In this document: positions 1 through 4,605 of the stretch, in pieces
How positions within the stretch are numbered: position 1 is the first letter of the stretch
Layout of the letters: each line of letters starts with the position of its first letter
NCBI GenBank assembly: GCA_002328745.1
Contig: DCVQ01000035.1
Location: forward strand, 21,459 to 28,719
Direction of reading: 5' to 3'
DNA from: Actinobacteria bacterium UBA2184
GTDB taxonomy: Bacteria > Actinomycetota > Coriobacteriia > Anaerosomatales > Anaerosomataceae
DNA length: 7,261 bases
Made by a program: the position numbers and the translations under genes
The notes under the pieces: generated by a model
Databases searched by the model: none
Seen by the model: only the letters and a program-made list of their open reading frames with translations
Told to the model about the DNA's origin: nothing

Positions 1-501
1 ACGATCCAACTCGCCGGCGCCGAGATCGAGCTGGTGTCCACGTTCAGCCGCGAGACTCGGCTGAAGCAGGTGCTCAAGCCCGTGCTCGGCGACTTCGACT
101 TCATCATCATCGACTGCCCGCCCTCACTCGGGCTCCTGACCGTGAACGCGCTGACGGCGGCGGATGGTGTGCTGATCCCGGTCCAGTGCGAGTACTACGC
201 GTTGGAGGGCCTCACGAAGCTCCTGGAGAGCGTGCGACTGGTGAAGACGCACCTGAACCCCTCTCTCGAGGTCTTCGGGGTTCTCATGACGATGTACGAC
301 AACCGCACGAAGCTGTCTCAGCAGGTGGTCAGCGAAGTGCGGGACTTCTTCGGCGAGAAGGTGTTCGAGACGCTGATCCCCCGTAGCGTACGGCTGTCGG
401 AGGCTCCGAGCTTCGGCCAGCCCGTCACGCTGTACGACCCCGCAGGACGTGGCGCCGAAGCATACAGGCGACTTGCGAAGGAAGTGATCGCTCGTGTCTA
501 A
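1..501 (+). CDS. parA: Chromosome partitioning ATPase ParA (Soj family), 3' part only
   Basis: This is the C-terminal 166 codons of a ParA/Soj-type ATPase. The gene is open from base 1, so it starts upstream of the window; the GTG at 34 is internal, because the residues before it (ending AEIELV) are typical ParA sequence. ParA is a deviant-Walker ATPase that binds DNA non-specifically as an ATP dimer and moves ParB-parS complexes during segregation. Visible family signatures are the Walker B block IIIDCPPSLGLLTVNAL (Asp at visible residue 38), the PVQCEYYALEGL segment, the MYDNRTKLSQQV segment, and the IPRSVRLSEAPSFGQPV stretch that ends the ParA fold, followed by YDP and GAEAYRRLAKEV. The P-loop (KGGVGKTT type) would lie in the missing N-terminal third. 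The stop TAA at 499-501 overlaps the parB start by 8 nt, so the two genes are co-transcribed. The chromosomal rather than plasmid type is inferred from close fit to the Soj consensus and the neighbouring genes. Confidence 0.96.
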   Translation, partial: TIQLAGAEIELVSTFSRETRLKQVLKPVLGDFDFIIIDCPPSLGLLTVNALTAADGVLIPVQCEYYALEGLTKLLESVRLVKTHLNPSLEVFGVLMTMYDNRTKLSQQVVSEVRDFFGEKVFETLIPRSVRLSEAPSFGQPVTLYDPAGRGAEAYRRLAKEVIARV

Positions 502-1345
502 ACACGGTCTCGGGAAGGGACTCTCGGCGCTCATCCCTGGCGCCGGGCAGGAGGTCGGCAACGAGGTGCTGGAGCTCAGCATCTCGGCGATCCAGCCGAA
601 CCCCAACCAGCCGCGTACGGATATGGACGAGGATGGGATCGCCGAGCTCGCCGACTCCGTGAGGAAGGTCGGCGTGCTGCAGCCCATCATCGTGCGGCCC
701 CACGGGGACGGCTATCAGATCATCGCCGGCGAGCGGCGTTGGCGCGCGGCCAAGGCAGCGGGGCTCGAGCGAGTCCCGGTGCGGGTTATGTCTACCACCG
801 AGACCGAGGCGCTCGCCATCGCTCTGATCGAGAACCTGCAGCGCTCCGACCTGAATGCGATCGAAGAAGCGCGAGGCTACCGCCGGCTCATCGGCGAGTA
901 CGGCATGACACAGGCCGAGCTGGCCGACCGGGTGTCGAAGTCGCGTTCCGCGGTGACGAACACGCTTCGGCTGCTCGACCTCCCGGAGGACATACAGGAG
1001 CTCCTCTACACCAACCAGTTGTCCGCGGGTCATGCGCGGGCGATCCTCGCCGTGCAGGACGACGACCGAAGGCGCACGCTTGCCACCAAGTGCGTGAACG
1101 AGGGCCTGTCGGTCCGCGAGGCGGAGACGCTCGCCAAGCTGCTCGCCGCGGGCGCGTCGATCAGGTCGTCTCGTCCGGTGACGCCCAAGTCCTACAAGGT
1201 CGTCGCGCGTAAGCTCCGCCGGCTTCTCGCGACCAACGTGCGGGTTCGTCAGACGGCCAAGAAGGGCAAGATAGAGATCGACTTCGTCGATGAGGAAGAC
1301 CTCGAGCGCATCGTGCGTTCGCTCACCGAAGGGGTGTCGGCATGA
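494..1345 (+). CDS. parB: Chromosome partitioning protein ParB (Spo0J family)
   Basis: Complete 283-residue ParB, a normal length for the chromosomal family. ParB binds parS, loads as a CTP-dependent DNA clamp, spreads, recruits SMC/condensin and stimulates ParA. Seen in order: a basic N-terminal tail GLGKGLSALIP (residues 5-15), which in the family contacts ParA; the N-terminal CTPase domain with NPNQPR near 36-41, GERRWRA at 79-85 (CTP-binding box) and ENLQRSDLN at 113-121; a helix-turn-helix MTQAELADRVSKSRSAV beginning at 138, which would read parS; then a linker rich in Ser, Lys and Arg and a C-terminal dimerisation region. The start is GTG at 494. It is preceded by GAAGGAAG (477-484) with 9 nt spacing, and it is the only start that keeps the conserved N-terminal tail. 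It overlaps parA by 8 nt and ytxH by 4 nt, implying one translationally coupled operon. No parS consensus is visible inside the window. Confidence 0.97.
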   Translation: MSKHGLGKGLSALIPGAGQEVGNEVLELSISAIQPNPNQPRTDMDEDGIAELADSVRKVGVLQPIIVRPHGDGYQIIAGERRWRAAKAAGLERVPVRVMSTTETEALAIALIENLQRSDLNAIEEARGYRRLIGEYGMTQAELADRVSKSRSAVTNTLRLLDLPEDIQELLYTNQLSAGHARAILAVQDDDRRRTLATKCVNEGLSVREAETLAKLLAAGASIRSSRPVTPKSYKVVARKLRRLLATNVRVRQTAKKGKIEIDFVDEEDLERIVRSLTEGVSA

Positions 1346-1644
1346 GAGCAAACCGTCTGGAATATTTTGTTATTGGCGCGATCGTGGGCACGGCCGCCGG
1401 AATCGTGGTGGGCCTTCTGTTCGCCCCCGCGCCGGGCGCCCAGACGAGGCGGCGTCTTGCCGACGAGGCCAACAGAGTCGCGGACGTCGCGCGCCGTGTC
1501 GCCGAGCGCGCCGAGCACGCGGCGGAGACCATAGGCAGCAGGATGGACCACTACCTCGGACGCGATGCCGAGATCGCCTGGCGCAAGGTGCACGAGCTCA
1601 GAGAGGGCGTGCAGCGCTACTCACGCACGGTGATGACCTCCTGA
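1342..1644 (+). CDS. YtxH-family small membrane protein
   Basis: A 100-residue protein with one N-terminal membrane segment (about residues 8-28, YFVIGAIVGTAAGIVVGLLF) carrying spaced glycines. This runs directly into FAPAPGAQTRRRL, the hallmark of the YtxH/gas-vesicle-like family (glycine-rich helix, then 'LLFAP..G..TR..L'). The remaining ~65 residues are charged and Ala/Arg/Glu-rich, probably a long cytoplasmic helix or coiled coil. The molecular function of this family is not established; members are often linked to stress responses. The start ATG at 1342 overlaps the parB TGA (ATGA) and has AAGGGG at 1329-1334 with 7 nt spacing, so it is expressed with parAB. The first dozen codons include AT-rich ones (TAT TTT GTT ATT, plus AGA and GCA) unlike the surrounding GC-rich usage. 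A role in tethering or segregation is only inferred from the neighbours. Confidence 0.85.
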   Translation: MRANRLEYFVIGAIVGTAAGIVVGLLFAPAPGAQTRRRLADEANRVADVARRVAERAEHAAETIGSRMDHYLGRDAEIAWRKVHELREGVQRYSRTVMTS

Positions 1645-1654
1645 TGTCAGTCAC
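1630..1654 (+). repeat. Imperfect inverted repeat at the ytxH stop
   Basis: GTGATGAC (1630-1637) can pair with GTCA-g-TCAC (1646-1654), giving an 8-bp stem with one bulged G and the 8-nt loop CTCCTGAT. A few more pairs can form outside (1627-1629 with 1656-1658) if one A is bulged. The ytxH stop codon (1642-1644) lies in the loop. No run of T follows, so it does not look like an intrinsic terminator. It could be a weak mRNA structure or an operator just upstream of the possible -10 at 1661. It may also be chance, given its short length. Confidence 0.25.
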
Positions 1655-1660
1655 ACGTCG

Positions 1661-1666
1661 TATGCT
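1661..1666 (+). promoter_or_regulatory. Possible -10 element upstream of addB
   Basis: TATGCT fits the TANNNT -10 pattern used in actinobacteria and stands out in an otherwise GC-rich gap. The last base of the hexamer is followed by six bases and then GTG at 1673, so a transcript starting about seven bases downstream would begin at or next to that GTG. No recognisable -35 (TTGACA-like) hexamer sits 16-18 nt upstream. The call rests on one hexamer and its spacing, so it is tentative; addB could equally be read through from the par operon. Confidence 0.3.
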
Positions 1667-1672
1667 CTCCCG

Positions 1673-1693
1673 GTGAATCAAGAGGGCGCATGA
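1673..1693 (+). CDS. Possible leaderless mini-ORF (6 codons) coupled to addB
   Basis: GTG AAT CAA GAG GGC GCA TGA encodes MNQEGA. Its TGA stop (1691-1693) overlaps the addB ATG (1690-1692) in an ATGA arrangement. The GTG lies seven bases after the last base of a TATGCT hexamer, the geometry expected for a leaderless actinobacterial transcript. If translated, terminating ribosomes would be placed directly on the addB start, whose own Shine-Dalgarno (AGAGGG, 1681-1686) is only 3 nt from the ATG, closer than usual. The peptide has no coding signature of its own and its length makes chance likely. Confidence 0.22.
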   Translation: MNQEGA

Positions 1694-4605
1694 CGCTTCG
1701 GGTGCTGATCGGCCCGGCGAACGCCGGGAAAAGCGGGGTTGCCTACGGCCGACTCCGGCAACGCGTTGCGTCCGGTGCGACTGCGGCGCTTCTCCTGCCA
1801 TCCGAGCCCGATGTGGTGCGCGCGGTGCGCGAATTCTCCGCCGAGACACCTCTGGGTCTCACCATCACCACCTTCGACCGGTACCTCGCCCGGCTGTGGA
1901 ACAGGGGAGGGGATGGCAGACGGGTCGTCACCCCCGTCCAACGCACAGCGGTGCTGGCAGAACTTGTCAGCGCCGACCCCGGCGATGCGCCCGCCACCGA
2001 GCGGTCACGCGGGCTTCTCGAAGTTCTCTCGCTAGTGGTCCAGAGGGCTGCCGAGGGCGACGACCGCTCGCGGGCGGACGTGGATGCCGAAGGCATGGGG
2101 GAGCACCTTCTGCGATGGGCACGCTCCTACCGGCGGACGCTGGAGGCCCGGGGGCTCATCGAACCCGGTGAGGCGTACCGGACCCTGCTAACACGGCTTA
2201 CGGAGGGTGGTCTTCCGGACGTCGTCGTCGTGAACCGGTTCACGGATCTGACCGCCGCACAGGAGGCGTTCGTCGTGCGCGCCGCCCGGCGTGGCTGCGA
2301 GTTGCTGGTGGCGCTCACGTACGATCCGGGAATCCCTGCGACGGCAGGCGCGGAAGCACTGGTCGCGCGACTGACGGAGGAGGGGACCGCAGAGCGCGTT
2401 GCCGGGGCGTCGGCCACGCCGTCGCCCGAGCTTGTGGCGATCGAGCATCACCTCGGGGATCCGGCCGGCATGCGTCTTGTCCCGGCGGGTGACGTCGTCC
2501 TTTCGGAGGCCTGGGGCGATCGGGCAGAAGCGGCGCGCATCGTCGCCGAGGTCCAGCGGGCGCTTGCCGAAGGCATCCCGGCGGGTCGGATCGCGGTCGC
2601 GTTCAGGGCTCCCGAGGCCCACGTCGGCGCGCTACGGCAGGCCCTGGCGGAGGCGGGCGTCAGCGCCGAATACGACCTCACGCTGCCATTCCGGTCCACC
2701 GGTCTGGGTCGGGCGCTGCATTCGATGCTCGCGTACGCTGCCTCTCCCGCCAGCACGCTCGGCGATCTCGTGGACGTGCTTCGCACGCCGTACAGTCCGG
2801 CCCCCGACGACGTCATCGACGACATCGACGCCCGGTTCAGGCGCGAGCGCGGGGCCGGTGCCGCGGCCATCGAGAGGGCGGTCGCGCGCGCGGACCGTTC
2901 GGCGGGGGAGTTCATCCGCGACATCGGTGCGGCATGCGGGCAGGGCGTCGCCGGGGCGGGCGCGCTGCGCTGGTATCGGCTGATCGGCGGCATGCTTGGC
3001 CGGGCTCACGGCCAGGGGCGCCCGCTCGACTTCGACGGATACCTGGATGCCGCGGCTCAACAGGCGTTCATGCAGATGATCGACGACCTGAACGACATCG
3101 GAGCGGGCGAAGCGACCCCGGCGCGACTCGTGGACATGGTGTCGGCCCTGCACGTGACCGCGATCTCCTCCGATCGTGCCGACCGGGTACAGGTCATGGC
3201 CGTCGAGCGGCTGCGTGGCCGCCGCTTCGAATGCGTCGTGCTGGGAGGGTTGTCCGGCGACGAGTTCCCCCGGCCCGAGCGAGACGACGCGCTCTCGGCT
3301 CCCGCGCTGGCGGTGGCTCTGGCGCGCGCGGGGATCGACGTCGGTCGCCGAGGCGGGACGGCCGAGGAGCGCCTGCTCTTCTACCAGGCGACCACGCGGG
3401 CGGTGAAGCGGTTGGTCCTGAGTTGGCAGTCGCACGATGCCTCGGGGAGGCCGCGCCGCCGCTCGGTGTTCGTTGAGGAGCTGCTCGACCTGTACCGTGA
3501 TGGGCCCGATGACGAGGCGGGCGATCCGCCGCTCCCACACAGGGCGGTACGCCTCGACGAGCTGTCCCCGGACGCTGACGCTCCCGCGAGCGGGCGACGC
3601 ACGCTTCAGGACGCCGCGCGGACGGGTGCCCGCTCGTTGGGCGGAGAGCACGCTGACCGTCTCGCCGTCGCCCGCTACCGGGCGTACCGGCGTGCGCCCG
3701 GGCTCGATGCGACGTCGCGAAGCGTGCTGGCGGACAGGGAGTCGTTCTCCGCAAGCGAGATCGAGACGTACCTGCAGTGTCCATATCGATGGTTTGTCGG
3801 CTCGGTGATACGCCCCCGCGCGCTCGATGCCGAGGTCGACGCGTCCGCCGAGGGCGTGGTCGCGCACTCGATCATGCAGCGTTTCTACGAGCGGTTCACG
3901 GAGACGACGGGCGAAGCGCGCGTCACGCCGGCCAACCTGGAGGCGGCGCTTGCCGTCCACGAGACCGTCGCCGGCGAGGTGGCCGCGCAGACGCAGGTCC
4001 TCACGCTCGCCGAGCAGGCCGCCATCCGCTCCATGGCGCAGCGAACGGCACGGCTCGTGGAGGCCGACGCGACGCTGCTTCCGGGGATGACCCCGCGATA
4101 TCGGGAGTGGAGCTTCGGCCTCACGGAGGGCGATCCGGGCGAGGACCTCGGGGGCTTCCGGCTCGTGGGGCGCGTCGACCGGATCGACGTGGACGACGCG
4201 GAGCTCGTCATCACCGACTACAAGCGCTCGAGCGTCGGGCCCGACCGGACATTCGGGAAGTTCGCGGACAAGGGGCTCGTCCAGCTGCCGCTGTACGCCG
4301 CCGTCGCCGCGCGGCGGCTGCACCTCGAGGTGGGCGGCGGCGTCTATCGCAGCCCGGCGTCGGACAAGCCCCGCGGTTTCATCCACGAGGCGCGTGCCGA
4401 CGGAGCTTTCGTGAGAACCGACAGCATCGACCGTGCGGGCATCGCCACGCTCATCGACGACGCGGTCGCCCGCTCCCGTGACGCCGTCGAGGGGATGCGC
4501 CAGGCGCGCATCGCCGCCGCGCCGCCGGGAAGCGGCTGTCCCGACTACTGCCCCGCGCGAACGTACTGCGGGGAAGGGGGTGGACGCCGTGGCCGTGCTC
4601 GATGA
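1690..4605 (+). CDS. addB: AddB-like helicase-nuclease subunit (Fe-S PD-(D/E)XK nuclease)
   Basis: A 971-residue AddB-like subunit of a double-strand-break resection enzyme. In AddAB the complex unwinds and trims broken DNA ends to make 3' tails for RecA, with AddB supplying one nuclease and recognising Chi. Seen: N-terminal Walker A GPANAGKS (residues 8-15, Lys14); TITTFDRYLARL just after residue 55; a motif II region reading VVVVNRFTDLT with Asn182 where an acidic residue is expected; a motif V-like block VQVMAVERLRGRRFECVVL from 500; and a motif VI-like EERLLFYQATTRA (559-571, Arg570). The C-terminal RecB-type nuclease has His726, Asp830 (GRVDR), Asp843-Tyr-Lys845 and a QLPLY motif (865-869). 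Cys697 (YLQCPYRWF) with Cys950, Cys954 and Cys960 forms the expected Fe-S staple. It is somewhat shorter than Firmicutes AddB (~1150). The start ATG 1690 is supported by Walker A placement and a close AGAGGG. It overlaps addA by 17 nt. An AdnA-type identity is the main alternative. Confidence 0.85.
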   Translation: MTLRVLIGPANAGKSGVAYGRLRQRVASGATAALLLPSEPDVVRAVREFSAETPLGLTITTFDRYLARLWNRGGDGRRVVTPVQRTAVLAELVSADPGDAPATERSRGLLEVLSLVVQRAAEGDDRSRADVDAEGMGEHLLRWARSYRRTLEARGLIEPGEAYRTLLTRLTEGGLPDVVVVNRFTDLTAAQEAFVVRAARRGCELLVALTYDPGIPATAGAEALVARLTEEGTAERVAGASATPSPELVAIEHHLGDPAGMRLVPAGDVVLSEAWGDRAEAARIVAEVQRALAEGIPAGRIAVAFRAPEAHVGALRQALAEAGVSAEYDLTLPFRSTGLGRALHSMLAYAASPASTLGDLVDVLRTPYSPAPDDVIDDIDARFRRERGAGAAAIERAVARADRSAGEFIRDIGAACGQGVAGAGALRWYRLIGGMLGRAHGQGRPLDFDGYLDAAAQQAFMQMIDDLNDIGAGEATPARLVDMVSALHVTAISSDRADRVQVMAVERLRGRRFECVVLGGLSGDEFPRPERDDALSAPALAVALARAGIDVGRRGGTAEERLLFYQATTRAVKRLVLSWQSHDASGRPRRRSVFVEELLDLYRDGPDDEAGDPPLPHRAVRLDELSPDADAPASGRRTLQDAARTGARSLGGEHADRLAVARYRAYRRAPGLDATSRSVLADRESFSASEIETYLQCPYRWFVGSVIRPRALDAEVDASAEGVVAHSIMQRFYERFTETTGEARVTPANLEAALAVHETVAGEVAAQTQVLTLAEQAAIRSMAQRTARLVEADATLLPGMTPRYREWSFGLTEGDPGEDLGGFRLVGRVDRIDVDDAELVITDYKRSSVGPDRTFGKFADKGLVQLPLYAAVAARRLHLEVGGGVYRSPASDKPRGFIHEARADGAFVRTDSIDRAGIATLIDDAVARSRDAVEGMRQARIAAAPPGSGCPDYCPARTYCGEGGGRRGRAR
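4574..4580 (+). promoter_or_regulatory. Ribosome binding site deciding the addA start
   Basis: AAGGGGG lies inside the 3' end of addB, in the codons just after Cys960. Three in-frame GTG codons follow at 4580, 4589 and 4595. The purine tract overlaps the first, is 8 nt from the second and 14 nt from the third, so 4589 has the best spacing and is taken as the start. Confidence 0.6.

Noticed and set aside
34..36. GTG at 34 as the start of parA
   Set aside because: The upstream in-frame codons continue typical ParA sequence to the window edge, and a start here would remove the P-loop region.
425..1351. A 308-codon open frame on the minus strand opposite parB
   Set aside because: It is a shadow of parB. 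The + strand product carries every ParB box, and the antisense product is unlike any family I recognise.
1645..1689. Intrinsic terminator between ytxH and addB
   Set aside because: The only stem found is bulged and weak, and no T-run follows it.
3147..3156. CACGTG core, and others near 5762 and 6356, considered as parS sites
   Set aside because: parS needs the wider palindrome TGTTTCACGTGAAACA. The flanks here lack the TTT/AAA arms, and the hexamer alone is frequent in GC-rich coding DNA.
4580..4582. GTG at 4580 as the addA start
   Set aside because: It overlaps the purine tract that would serve as its ribosome binding site. The GTG at 4589 has proper spacing and still leaves the whole Q motif and Walker A downstream.
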